This document shows, in pieces, positions 16,734-25,577 of a DNA stretch of 32,974 nt. Source of the stretch: Desulfarculus sp. GTDB lineage: Bacteria; Desulfobacterota; Desulfarculia; Desulfarculales; Desulfarculaceae. Below the pieces are notes generated by a model that did not search any database, was not told the origin of the DNA, and saw only the letters and a program-made list of their open reading frames with translations. Where the stretch lies: positions 1-32,974 of the forward strand of contig JACRDC010000022.1 in NCBI GenBank assembly GCA_016218705.1, in the 5' to 3' direction. Each line of letters begins with the position of its first letter. Position 1 is the first letter of the stretch. The position numbers and the translations under genes are program-made.

Positions 16734-16976
16734 ATGGCAACGCCTGACGGAACCAATCCCCAAAGGCTCCTCGGTTACCGCAACCTGGAATGCCCCCACT
16801 ACCAGATGTGCCTGGACCAGGCCGTGCGCCTGTCCTGGCAGACCTTCACCTGCCGCCACTGCGCCCACCAGAACCTGAGACAACCGCTGCGCGCCGAGGA
16901 CATGGAGATGGAGGCCCCCGGCTGGGAGGACCTGTGGTCACAGGCCGGCTGGCTCAGCGAGCCCACTTCCTGGTAG
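16734..16976 (+). CDS. Small cysteine-rich (zinc-ribbon-like) protein
   Basis: This 80-residue protein has a strong ribosome site (GGAGAGGAGG) before ATG 16734. Four cysteines are arranged as C20-x5-C26 and C40-x2-C43, with conserved-looking tryptophan and aromatic residues between them (LSWQTFTCRHC), a pattern consistent with a small zinc-binding ribbon. The C-terminal third is acidic and Trp-rich. I cannot assign a function. It lies 167 bp after korC on the same strand; an AT-rich patch at 16636-16650 (TAGAAT, TATATG) could hold its own promoter. Confidence 0.75.
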   Translation: MATPDGTNPQRLLGYRNLECPHYQMCLDQAVRLSWQTFTCRHCAHQNLRQPLRAEDMEMEAPGWEDLWSQAGWLSEPTSW

Positions 16977-17083
16977 CCGTCCCGGAGGAGGGGCCGCGAC
17001 CCTGACCGGCCTTGGGCCGGCATGGCCGGGTGCGGCCCATGGCCGCCGCCCGGCCCCGTGGCGATCGCACCGCAAGCCTGGTT

Positions 17084-17287
17084 ATACCAAGTTGCGATCA
17101 AACGAATAGTTTGATCGCAACTTGGTATGCGGGCCATGGATCCACCCCAAGCAAACTGCGTTTGCTTGGGGACCCCGGGGAATGGCCCGCCGGGCGCGAA
17201 AGCGCCCGGGAGGCCGGGCAAAACCACGTTTTTGCCCGCTCGAGGGCAAATCAAAGAGCCATGGATGGCTTTGATTGCATATTGGTA
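17084..17287 (+). repeat. Multi-hairpin dispersed repeat, copy 1
   Basis: This ~200 bp element recurs almost base for base at 32753-32953. It is a chain of inverted repeats: a perfect 20 bp stem with loop GAATA (17084-17128); a 9 bp outer stem GCGGGCCAT/ATGGCCCGC (17129-17137 with 17182-17190) enclosing a 12 bp stem with loop TGC (17145-17171); a GC stem capped by a GAAA tetraloop (17190-17209); a GGGCAAAA/TTTTGCCC stem (17216-17237); and a last stem around 17247-17278. The outer ends are also imperfectly complementary (17085-17102 against 17270-17287, 15 of 18 positions), like the terminal inverted repeats of a miniature element. Confidence 0.85.
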
Positions 17288-17381
17288 AAAGAGGGTCAGC
17301 AGCATGGGCGGGAAGGCGGCCTTCATGTACTGCAAAAAGCTGATGTGATAACTAGTTTGGCCGGGCGGCCCTAGCGGGACA

Positions 17382-17408
17382 CAAAAAGAAACCGCTTAGG
17401 TCTTTTTG
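17382..17408. terminator. Possible bidirectional terminator hairpin
   Basis: CAAAAAGA (17382-17389) pairs with TCTTTTTG (17401-17408) around an 11-base loop. It lies between converging genes. The stem is AT-rich, so strength is doubtful. Confidence 0.35.
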
Positions 17409-17495
17409 GGCGGCCGAAACTGTAAGGGCTGTACCCAGGGGAAATATGCCGAAAAAACCATGCGTATGATCTGAAATGCGTATGAGCCCGGTAGA

Positions 17496-18488
17496 TCAGC
17501 GCACCTGGAAGAAGGCGCTGCCCTGCAATTGGCGGCCCAGGTAGATGTCCACCCGGTACTGGCCGGCGGGGAACTTGCTGTCCGGGTTGATGGACAGATT
17601 GAACTGGCCCCAGGTGATGGCCGGGTCCTGCACCTTGGTGGTGGTTTCGGCCGCCTTTTGCATCTTGCCCTGCTCGCCGAAGTACCACTCGGAGCGCAGC
17701 TCGGTGCCGGCCGGCAGGCCCCGTAAGCGGAACCACACGTAGATGCGTGGGGTGTCCGGGGCGAAGGCCTGGCTGACCCCCGTGGGTCCCTGCTCGCCGA
17801 TGCCGGTGGCCACGCGCAGGTCATAGACCTGGGGCTCCTGGCCGGCGGGCGGGGCCTGGCCGGCCGGGGCCGGCGGCTGGCCCAGGGGGGCCGGTGCCTG
17901 GCTGGGGGCCGCGGGGGGCTGACCAGGCGGGGACGCGCCCTGGGCGCCGCCCAGGGGCAGGAAGGTCAGGCTGGCCACCGCCCGGGCCATGAGGGCATGG
18001 TGCCTGTCAAAGAGGTCCACCGGCGCCGTGTAGGCCAGCCAGAAATAATAGGGCGCGCGGTTGGCCACGAACTGCTCCTGCCGAAAGACCTGGCTGGAGC
18101 CCGGCAACTGGTATTCCACCAAGAGGCGCACGCCCCTCTTGCCGGCCAGGGTGCCGGTCTGGCGGGCCAACAGGCGGTACTGGGGATTGTTGCCTATCTG
18201 CCCCAGGAACTCCTGGGCCTGGACCTCCAGGGTGGAGGCGGGGTTGTGCACCAGTTGGGCGTTGAGGGTGGTGTAGTACTCCTCGCTGCCCTGGGGGCCG
18301 GCGAAAATGTAGGTGGCCGGGGGCTTGGTGCTGGGGGGCGGCCAATGGCCGGGCACCTGGCAGGCAAAGCCAAGGGCCTCGTTGCTGTAGTTGGCGAATT
18401 CAGCGGCCAGGGCCGGGGCGGCGCCCAGTCCCACAAGTAGAAGCAGCGCCACCAGCGCGGCCATGGACATCCGTTTCGCCCTCGTCAT
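17496..18488 (-). CDS. Exported protein with proline-rich linker, unknown function
   Basis: This 330-residue protein starts at ATG 18488, preceded by AAGGAGGGG. It has a signal peptide (AALVALLLLVGLGAA, cleavage near ALA-AEF). The mature N-terminal domain (about 30-185: YSNEALGFACQVPGHWP through ARAVASLTFLPLG) resembles PsbP/DcrB-type exported domains. A linker of about 50 residues follows, made of Pro, Ala, Gly and Gln. The C-terminal domain (about 225-330; YVWFRLRGLPAGTELRSEWY, FPAGQYRVDIYLGRQL) looks like an immunoglobulin-like beta domain. It probably acts in the periplasm or at the envelope. The next gene upstream is divergent and also encodes an exported protein. Confidence 0.8.
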   Translation of the reverse strand: MTRAKRMSMAALVALLLLVGLGAAPALAAEFANYSNEALGFACQVPGHWPPPSTKPPATYIFAGPQGSEEYYTTLNAQLVHNPASTLEVQAQEFLGQIGNNPQYRLLARQTGTLAGKRGVRLLVEYQLPGSSQVFRQEQFVANRAPYYFWLAYTAPVDLFDRHHALMARAVASLTFLPLGGAQGASPPGQPPAAPSQAPAPLGQPPAPAGQAPPAGQEPQVYDLRVATGIGEQGPTGVSQAFAPDTPRIYVWFRLRGLPAGTELRSEWYFGEQGKMQKAAETTTKVQDPAITWGQFNLSINPDSKFPAGQYRVDIYLGRQLQGSAFFQVR

Positions 18489-18735
18489 GCCTGGCCCCTC
18501 CTTGACCTCGCGGCGCGTCCCGCGTCTTGATACCTTGCCAGCCCGCTCTCCGGGAAGGCCGCGTCCCCAGCCTCCCGCCGGTGGCTCGAGAAAAATTTTA
18601 TCACACCTGGCCACGCAAATAGCGTACATCATCCCCAGACGGCAATGACAGGCAACAAGGCCGGCCTGCCCGCGCTGGGTGGCCGCCAGTTAACCGCCAG
18701 CGGCCCAACCGGCCGTGGCCAAGGGAAGGAGCACC
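18489..18735. promoter_or_regulatory. Divergent promoter region for two exported-protein genes
   Basis: These 247 bp separate two divergently read genes. An AT-rich island at 18590-18602 (AAAAATTTTATCA) stands out. On the minus strand it reads TGATAAAAT, a fair -10 for the 18488 gene. I see no clear -35 or operator. Confidence 0.35.
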
Positions 18736-19338
18736 ATGAAGAAAATCATAGCCTGCGCCCTGATGGTGGCCAGCACCCTGGCCCTGGGGGCCGCCCCGCT
18801 TTGGGCCGACGAGATCAGCCAGCAACTGGAACGCGGACTCAAGCTCTACAAGGATGGCAAGGTCAACGAGGCCCTGGCCGAGGTGGAGTTCGCCGCCGCC
18901 CAGATGCGCCAGAAAAAGGCCGAGGGCTTCGCGGTGATATTCCCCGAGGCCCCCGCCGGCTGGAAGGCAGACAAGCCCGAGTCCCAGTCCATGGGCCAGG
19001 CCATGTTCGGCGGGGTCATCAGCGCCAGCCGCGCCTACCACAAGGGCGAGGCCCAGGTGCGCGTGGAGATCATGAGCGACTCGCCCCTCATCCAGTCCCT
19101 GGCGGTGGTGCTGAACAACCCCATGATGATGCAGGGACAAGGCCTGAAGCTGGCGCGGGTGGGCGACCAGAAGGCCCTGGTGCAGCAGCAGGAGGACGAC
19201 CAGGCCGAGTTGCAGATGCTGGTGGACAGCAAGGTGCTGGTCAGGGTGGAGGCCAGCCAGACCCCCAAGGCGGGGGAGGTGGTCAAGGACTTCGCGGCCA
19301 AGGTCAACCTGGCCAAGCTGCGTGAACTGACCAAGTAG
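18736..19338 (+). CDS. Exported protein, unknown function
   Basis: This 200-residue protein starts at ATG 18736 after GGAAGGAG. The signal peptide KKIIACALMVASTLALGAA has a likely cleavage after WAD or PLWA. The next part (DEISQQLERGLKLYKDGKVN) is helical and resembles a single TPR-like helix pair. A mixed domain then follows from about residue 60 (FAVIFPEAPAGWKADKPES) to the end, with a Met-rich segment (NNPMMMQGQGLKL). It probably works in the periplasm. It ends 163 bp before a converging regulator gene, with a large inverted repeat in between. No family is recognised. Confidence 0.78.
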   Translation: MKKIIACALMVASTLALGAAPLWADEISQQLERGLKLYKDGKVNEALAEVEFAAAQMRQKKAEGFAVIFPEAPAGWKADKPESQSMGQAMFGGVISASRAYHKGEAQVRVEIMSDSPLIQSLAVVLNNPMMMQGQGLKLARVGDQKALVQQQEDDQAELQMLVDSKVLVRVEASQTPKAGEVVKDFAAKVNLAKLRELTK

Positions 19339-19384
19339 CACCAATTCCGTTTTGACCGCATGGCCCCGGTAGGTAACGAATACA

Positions 19385-19468
19385 CGGGCGGGGATAAACC
19401 CCGCCCCTACATCAAGAAAAATTCGCCATTACAATATCTTAATGTAGGGGCGGGGTTTACTCCGTCCG
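19385..19468. repeat. Large inverted repeat of TGTAGGGGCGGGGTTTA units at a convergent junction
   Basis: The left arm (19385-19412, reading GGGATAAACCCCGCCCCTAC in part) is nearly the reverse complement of the right arm (19442-19468, ATGTAGGGGCGGGGTTTAC in part), separated by 29 AT-rich bases. A further unit occurs at 29650-29677. The position between converging genes suggests a terminator or a repeat-element insertion pair. Confidence 0.75.
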
Positions 19469-19501
19469 TCTTTTGTCCTTGAGACGTTGGAACCAGGTGC
19501 C

Positions 19502-20885
<1,384 letters not shown>

Positions 20886-20893
<8 letters not shown>

Positions 20894-23300
20894 GGCTGTC
20901 CTCCGGAGGGGCCAGGGGCAGGCTCAGGGTGAAGACGGCCCCGTCTTGGTTCTCCACCTTCACCGCGCCGCCCATGTCCCGCAGTAAACCGTAGACCACG
21001 GCCAGGCCCAGGCCGGTGCCCTGGTCCGGCTCCTTGGTGGTGAAGAAGGGATCGAATATCTGCTCCATGATGGCCGGGTCCACGCCGGGGCCGTTGTCGG
21101 CCACCTCCAGGAGGGCCTGGCGCAGTTCCGGCTGGGGCCGGGCGCCCAGGGTGATGCGACCACCGGGGCTGGGCACCGCGTCCAGGGCGTTGAGGATGAG
21201 GTTGGCCAATATCTGGTCCAGGGCGTGGGGGTCGGCCAGGGCCAGCAGGGGTCCGTGGGATTTCTCGTGGCTCAAAACAACCTTGCGGGCCTCGGCCTGG
21301 GGGGCGAAGAACAACAGCGCCCGCTGCACCGCCTCGCCCAGGTCCACCCTGGTAATCTCGCCACGCTCGGCCCGGGCGAAGTCCAGGAGGTCCTTGAGCA
21401 CCCGTTGGGCCTGCCGGGTGTGGCGGATGATGACCTCCAGGTCGCGGCGGGGCTGCTCCTGGTCCAGGGTGGTTTCCAACAGCTCGGCGTAGCAGAGGAT
21501 GACGCCCAGGGGGTTGTTGATCTCGTGGGCCAGGCCGGCGGCCAGCTTGCCCACGGCCACCAGGCGCTCGCTACGCTGCATGTCGGCCAGCACCCTGCGC
21601 TCCAGGGTCACGTCGCGGATGTAGGCCACCAGGCGCCCCTGGCGGCCCTGGGGGTCGGTGAGGGGGTAGAGGGTCAGGCGCAGGGCGCGGTGGCCCTGCT
21701 GGGCCTCCCGGGTGATGGGGCCGCCCTGGGCCAGGGCCTCTTGGATAAGCTCGCGGGGGTCGGGGGTGCCCTGGCCCCAGGCCAGGCCCAACAGCTCGCC
21801 CTCCTGGGCCAGGGAGCGGCCGGCCTGGTTGGTGGCGATGACCCGGCCCTGCTCGTCCAACAACGCCATGGGGTCGCTGACGCCCTCGAAGATGGAGGCC
21901 AGGATGTCGCGCTGCTTGAGCAGGTTGTCCAGGGCGATGAGGTTTTCCAGCGCGATGCCCAACTGGCGGGCCAGGGCCTGCATCACCTGCTGGTCCAGCT
22001 CGCTCAAGTCGCTGTCCAGGGGCCAGTCCAGGCAGAGCACGCCCTGCACGGCCTCCTGGGAGGCAACTGGCAGATAGGCCCGCCGGGCCTGGAACACCGG
22101 CTGGCCGTCCAGCAGGCGGTCGCGCAGCTCGGCGGTGAGCGCCGGCGGCTGGGCGCCCAGCGGCCAGGAGTGACCGGTCTCCTCGGAAAAGGCGCAGAGG
22201 TAATGGGCCTGGCCGGCCTGGAAGCGCCTGGCCAGGCGGGGCAGGACCATCTCCAGCAGACCGCGCCGGCTGGCGCTGTGGCTCATGCCGGCCAGCATCT
22301 CCACGAATAGCTCCACGTCCTGGCGGCGCTCGGCGGCCTCGCGCTTGAGCTCGCCGGTGCGCTCGGCCACCCGGCGCTCCAGGCCGGCGGCGTGCTCGGC
22401 CAGGTCGCGGCGGGCCTGGTAGAGGTGGCGGCCCAGTTCCTCCATGCCCGTGACCACTTCCTCGATCTCGTCGCCCCGGCGCAGGCGGTTCAAGAGGGCC
22501 GGGTCGGCCTCCTCGTGGAAGGTGCGGCGGAAGAACTCCGACAATCGCCCCATGTTCACCGCCACCAGGCGGTGGAAGAAGACCTGTATCAGGGCGAAGA
22601 CGGCCAGGATGCCGGCGGCGAAGGCCAGGGCGAACCACACCGTGGCCTCCTTGATGGAGGCCAGGGCCAGGCGAATGGGCAGGCCCACCACGTCCAGGCC
22701 GGCCAGGTCCCCCACCTGGTGGCCGAAGCCCCGCTGGTCCCCGTAGCTGGCCAGCATCTCCCGGGGAGCGTCCTGGGGCAGGCCATGGCAGCGCAGGCAG
22801 GAGGTCTCGAAGCGCACCGGCCGGGCCTTGATGAACAGCTCCTCCTCATCCAGGCGGCGCAGGTCAGACCAACTGGCGGCCTCGGGGTTGTCCTTGAAAT
22901 ATTGCAGCAGCTCCATCTCCAGGCCTTGGGCCTGGAATTGGGGGTTGCGCGGAGCCTCGGAGACCCGGCGGTAGAGATGGCCGGGCAGTGCCCCGCCCAG
23001 GCGTTCCATGACCCGCCGGGAGACGAAGGAGGTGCTCATGGCCTCGATGACGAACTGGTCGGCGGGCAGCAGGGAGAGCATGCGCGGCCGCAGGGACTCG
23101 CGCACATAGCCCTGCACCGAGTCCACCTGGGCCAGCACCAGGTCGGCCTGGTGGGAGACCTCGGAGCGCAAAAGGCGCTGCAAATGCACGTAGAGAGTGC
23201 CGGCGAAGATGATGCCCAGCACCGCCATCAACAGGCCCAGACCCAGCAGGAAGCGGGCCTGGAGGGAATGTATGCGCCAAATGCCGGAAGCCATGGCCAT
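20886..23300 (-). CDS. Membrane sensor histidine kinase with heme-binding CxxCH sensor domain
   Basis: This 804-residue protein carries membrane helices at about 14-39 and 220-242 flanking an extracytoplasmic sensor of about 180 residues. The sensor contains CLRCH (168-172), a c-type heme attachment motif, in the context of the DUF3365/Tll0287-like family (ASYGDQRGFGHQVGDLAG). After a HAMP segment and coiled coil (about 243-335) come a GAF-like domain (about 335-455), a PAS domain (about 465-570), HisKA with phospho-acceptor His592 (LAHEINNPLG) and an HATPase domain with N, G1 (DNGPGVD) and G2 (GTGLGLA) boxes. It probably senses redox state or a gas/sulfur ligand at a heme and phosphorylates the adjacent regulator. 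The start could also be ATG 23294; neither has a strong Shine-Dalgarno. Confidence 0.93.
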
Positions 23301-23342
23301 GCCGCGCGGGGGTGGTGTCGCAAGGCGGCCAAGACCGCCTGG

Positions 23343-23352
23343 TTACCGGTAA
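23343..23352. promoter_or_regulatory. Short palindrome upstream of the kinase gene
   Basis: TTACCGGTAA is a perfect 10 bp palindrome 43 bp before the kinase start. It shares ACCG/CGGT character with the larger palindrome at 23401-23422, so it could be a second regulator site. This is weak evidence on its own. Confidence 0.3.
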
Positions 23353-23400
23353 TAGTAGAGGCATGGGGTAGGAATGACAACTGCCGCCAGGGGCTGGCAA

Positions 23401-23422
23401 GGTGCTAACCGCGGTTGGCACC
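23401..23422. promoter_or_regulatory. 22 bp palindrome, candidate enhancer site for the NtrC-type regulator
   Basis: GGTGCTAACC and GGTTGGCACC flank a GC centre, giving an inverted repeat with one mismatched pair. Its centre lies about 100 bp upstream of the start site predicted for the sigma-54 promoter at 23485-23500, the usual distance for an NtrC-family enhancer. The regulator itself is encoded in the adjacent divergent operon. Confidence 0.6.
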
Positions 23423-23484
23423 CACGCGGTCGAGCCATGGCGTCAACTAGTTGATAAAGCTAAATTATTATCCGTGGCCGCCTT

Positions 23485-23500
23485 GGGCATGGTGCTTGCT
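23485..23500 (+). promoter_or_regulatory. Sigma-54 (-24/-12) promoter of the stress-protein/transport/Apr-like cluster
   Basis: GGGCATGGTGCTTGCT matches the consensus TGGCACG-N4-TTGCW at 10 of its 12 defined positions. The invariant GG (23486-23487) and GC (23498-23499) are separated by exactly 10 bases. Transcription would begin near 23511, leaving a short leader of about 39 bases before the ATG at 23550. Confidence 0.7.
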
Positions 23501-23549
23501 TTTAAGACATGCTTGGGAAGTCATCAGCCAATTGCGTAGGAGGTATTTC

Positions 23550-23972
23550 ATGAAGATACTCGCGGCCCATGACGGCTCGGCCCCAGCCGACCAGGCGCTT
23601 TTGTTCGCCGCGGAGGTGGCCCAGAAACTGGGGGGGCAGCTTCACCTGGTCACGGTGGTGCCCGACCTGTGCCTCAGCTCCGAGGAAGTCTCGCCCAACG
23701 AGTGCAGCCTGATCTCCAGCTCCCTGGAGCACGACGCCCAGGGCGGCCTCAAGAAGGCCCAGGAGCTCCTGACCCAGCAGGGGGTCAAGGCCCTGACTCA
23801 CTTCAAGACCGGCCGGCCGGTGGACGGCATCCTGGACGCCGCCGAGGAGATCGGCGCCGACATGATCGTGGTGGGCAGTCACGGCAAGCACGGGGCCAAG
23901 CGCTGGCTCTTGGGCAGCGTCTCCACCAAGGTGGCCGAGTATGCCAAGTGCAAGGTCCTCATCGTGAAGTAA
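23550..23972 (+). CDS. Universal stress protein (UspA family), ATP-binding type
   Basis: This 140-residue single-domain Usp starts at ATG 23550 after GTAGGAGGT. The N-terminal strand and Asp are present (KILAAHDGSAPADQAL). The C-terminal nucleotide motif G-x2-G-x9-G-S fits VGSHGKHGAKRWLLGSVS (about 110-127), so it should bind ATP. Usps are small cytoplasmic dimers induced by stress or by energy and redox limitation; several bind and regulate neighbouring membrane transporters. It is the first gene after the sigma-54 promoter and lies 20 bp before the YeiH-family transporter gene, which suggests a regulatory role for that protein. Confidence 0.93.
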   Translation: MKILAAHDGSAPADQALLFAAEVAQKLGGQLHLVTVVPDLCLSSEEVSPNECSLISSSLEHDAQGGLKKAQELLTQQGVKALTHFKTGRPVDGILDAAEEIGADMIVVGSHGKHGAKRWLLGSVSTKVAEYAKCKVLIVK

Positions 23973-23992
23973 AGGACGAGGGGTAAGGGAAC

Positions 23993-25120
23993 ATGGAAGA
24001 GAAAAGCTTGATACAGAAGCTGCCGCGCATCCTGCCCGGCCTGCTGTTCATGGTGGGGTCGGTGATACTCTTGCGGCTCTACGTGGAGCCCTGGATCAAG
24101 GACATCACGGTCTTCGGCACCAAGGGCTGGCTGGCCCGCGAGCTCAACCTCAACTACATCCTGCTCAGCATCATCCTGGGCATGCTCTACCGCAACGTGC
24201 TCTTCGGCGGCAAGATACCGGCCTGGGCCGAGGAGGGCTTCCGCACCACCCGCCTGTTCATCAAGGGCGGCGTCATCATGCTGGGCTGCCTGTACACGGT
24301 CATGAGCCTGGCCAAGGTGGGCGGCTGGGCCATCGTGCTGATCCTCACCTTCGTCTTCGGCACCGTGCTCTTCGTCATGTGGGTGGGGCGCATGCTGGGC
24401 GCCGACCGCTCCACCATCGGCACCATGGGCGCGGCCTGCGGCGTCTGCGGCGTCAGCGCCTGCATCGCCACGGCGCCGGGCGTCAAGGCCAAGGCCACCG
24501 AGGTGGCCATGGCCATTGCCACCATCCTGGGCTTCGGCCTGATGACCATGTTCATCAGCCCCTTCATCGGCAAGGCCCTGGGCCTGTCGGACCTGCAGTA
24601 CGGCGCCTGGGTGGGCACGGGCATATTGAACTCCGGCCAGGTGCTGGCCACCTGCCTGGCCTTCAACCCCACCATCGCCAAGGGCACGGCGGTCTACTAC
24701 GGCGAGCTGTGGAACCTGGTGCGGGTCATCTCCATCCCCTTCGTGGTCTTCATCATCACCGCCTGGTACTACAGCAAGGAGGCCAAGGAGGAACAGGGCG
24801 GCCAGGCCCAGAAGCAGAGCTTCGGTCAGATCCTCAAGGAAAAGTTCCCCATGTTCGTGCTGGGCTTCATGGCCATGACCATCCTCTCCACCCTGGGGCT
24901 CTTCGGCCCCGAGAAGTCGGAGACCAACCACCTGCTGCGCGAGGCCATGCAGTGGATCTTCGCCATCGGGCTCATCGGCCAGGGCGCCTACATTGACTTC
25001 CGCGAGATCAAGCAGGCCGGCGGCAAGCCGCTGAAGATCGGCCTGGCGGCCGGCGCCACCAAGTACGTCCTGGCGCTCATCATCATCAAGCTGTTCGTCC
25101 CCAGCGATTACGACGTTTAG
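23993..25120 (+). CDS. YeiH/UPF0324 family transporter (putative sulfate/sulfite exporter)
   Basis: This 375-residue integral membrane protein has about 10 hydrophobic helices. Family features are NYILLSIILGMLYRNVLF, FIKGGVIMLG, the glycine/cysteine-rich ACGVCGVSACIATAPGVKAK (about 144-163) and WVGTGILNSGQVLATCLAF. The family (Cons_hypoth698/YeiH; relatives called TauZ in sulfonate degradation) is annotated as putative sulfate exporters, with limited experimental proof. The C-terminal part ends IGQGAYIDFREIKQAGGKP, as in the family. It starts at ATG 23993 with a weaker AAGGGAAC ribosome site. Flanking Usps, a sulfate-reducer setting and the downstream Apr-like genes fit a sulfur-anion role; direction and substrate are inferred. 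Confidence 0.88.
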   Translation: MEEKSLIQKLPRILPGLLFMVGSVILLRLYVEPWIKDITVFGTKGWLARELNLNYILLSIILGMLYRNVLFGGKIPAWAEEGFRTTRLFIKGGVIMLGCLYTVMSLAKVGGWAIVLILTFVFGTVLFVMWVGRMLGADRSTIGTMGAACGVCGVSACIATAPGVKAKATEVAMAIATILGFGLMTMFISPFIGKALGLSDLQYGAWVGTGILNSGQVLATCLAFNPTIAKGTAVYYGELWNLVRVISIPFVVFIITAWYYSKEAKEEQGGQAQKQSFGQILKEKFPMFVLGFMAMTILSTLGLFGPEKSETNHLLREAMQWIFAIGLIGQGAYIDFREIKQAGGKPLKIGLAAGATKYVLALIIIKLFVPSDYDV

Positions 25121-25159
25121 GCGCGGGGACCCCGGGTCATAAGGAAGGAGAGATAGCTC

Positions 25160-25567
25160 ATGGCAGGTGCTGCTGACGCCAAGGGCGGCAAGATGACCGT
25201 GTTCAAGTCCGACCGCCACGAGGACTACGCCTCCATGGTCATGGTGGGCATCGTGACGGCGGCCATATTGTTCTACATGGCCTTTTTGGTCGGCGAGATC
25301 AAGCTCAAGGCCACCGACGACGGCAAGGTGATGGAGATCCTGGTGAAGCCCGACACGATGGTCAAGAAGGGCGACAAGCTGGCCACCCTGGCGGCCAAGG
25401 ACAAAAAGATGGTGGGCGGCAAGCTGGAGGAGAAGCCGGTGACCCGCACCGTCACCTCCACCCTCAACGGCAAGGTGCTGTCGGTCAAGGCCAAGCCTGG
25501 CGACGCCGTCAAGAAGGGCAAGGATACGCTGATGGTGCTGGTGCCCGAGAAGGGGCAACTGCCCTAG
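25160..25567 (+). CDS. Membrane-anchored biotinyl/lipoyl-like small protein
   Basis: This 135-residue protein has a short hydrophilic N-terminus, one membrane helix at about 25-45 (SMVMVGIVTAAILFYMAFLV) and then a barrel-sandwich hybrid domain. Two half-motifs are clear: DGKVMEILVKPDTMVKKGDKL (54-74, one residue shorter in the core) and GKVLSVKAKPGDAVKKGKD (104-122). In biotinyl and lipoyl domains the hairpin between the halves carries a modified Lys (MKM or DKA). Here the hairpin is longer and reads AKDKKMVGGK, so modification at Lys83 is possible but not assured. The ribosome site AAGGAAGGAGAG precedes ATG 25160. Its place between the transporter and the second Usp suggests an accessory subunit. 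Confidence 0.8.
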   Translation: MAGAADAKGGKMTVFKSDRHEDYASMVMVGIVTAAILFYMAFLVGEIKLKATDDGKVMEILVKPDTMVKKGDKLATLAAKDKKMVGGKLEEKPVTRTVTSTLNGKVLSVKAKPGDAVKKGKDTLMVLVPEKGQLP

Positions 25568-25577
25568 GGTCTGACGG

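Larger units (their letters stand above)
16977..17495. other. Long intergenic region at a convergent junction
   Basis: These 519 bp separate the 3' end of the small cysteine-rich gene from the 3' end of a minus-strand gene. They hold copy 1 of the multi-hairpin repeat (17084-17287), a T-rich stem-loop (17382-17408), and a 10 bp direct repeat ATGCGTATGA at 17460-17469 and 17476-17485. I see no believable gene. Confidence 0.7.

Noticed and set aside
17084-17287. Interpretation of the repeated hairpins as a CRISPR array
   Set aside because: The stems differ in sequence, there are no regular spacers, and no cas genes are in the window.
16799-17335. Minus-strand open frame sharing a long protein-level match with one at 32713-32967
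   Set aside because: The match comes only from the shared non-coding hairpin repeat; neither frame has a ribosome site or coding character.
23397-23410. A reverse-strand GG-N10-GC element that could be a sigma-54 promoter for the kinase operon
   Set aside because: Only the GG and TTGC parts match the consensus, and the site is buried in the palindrome, so chance is likely.
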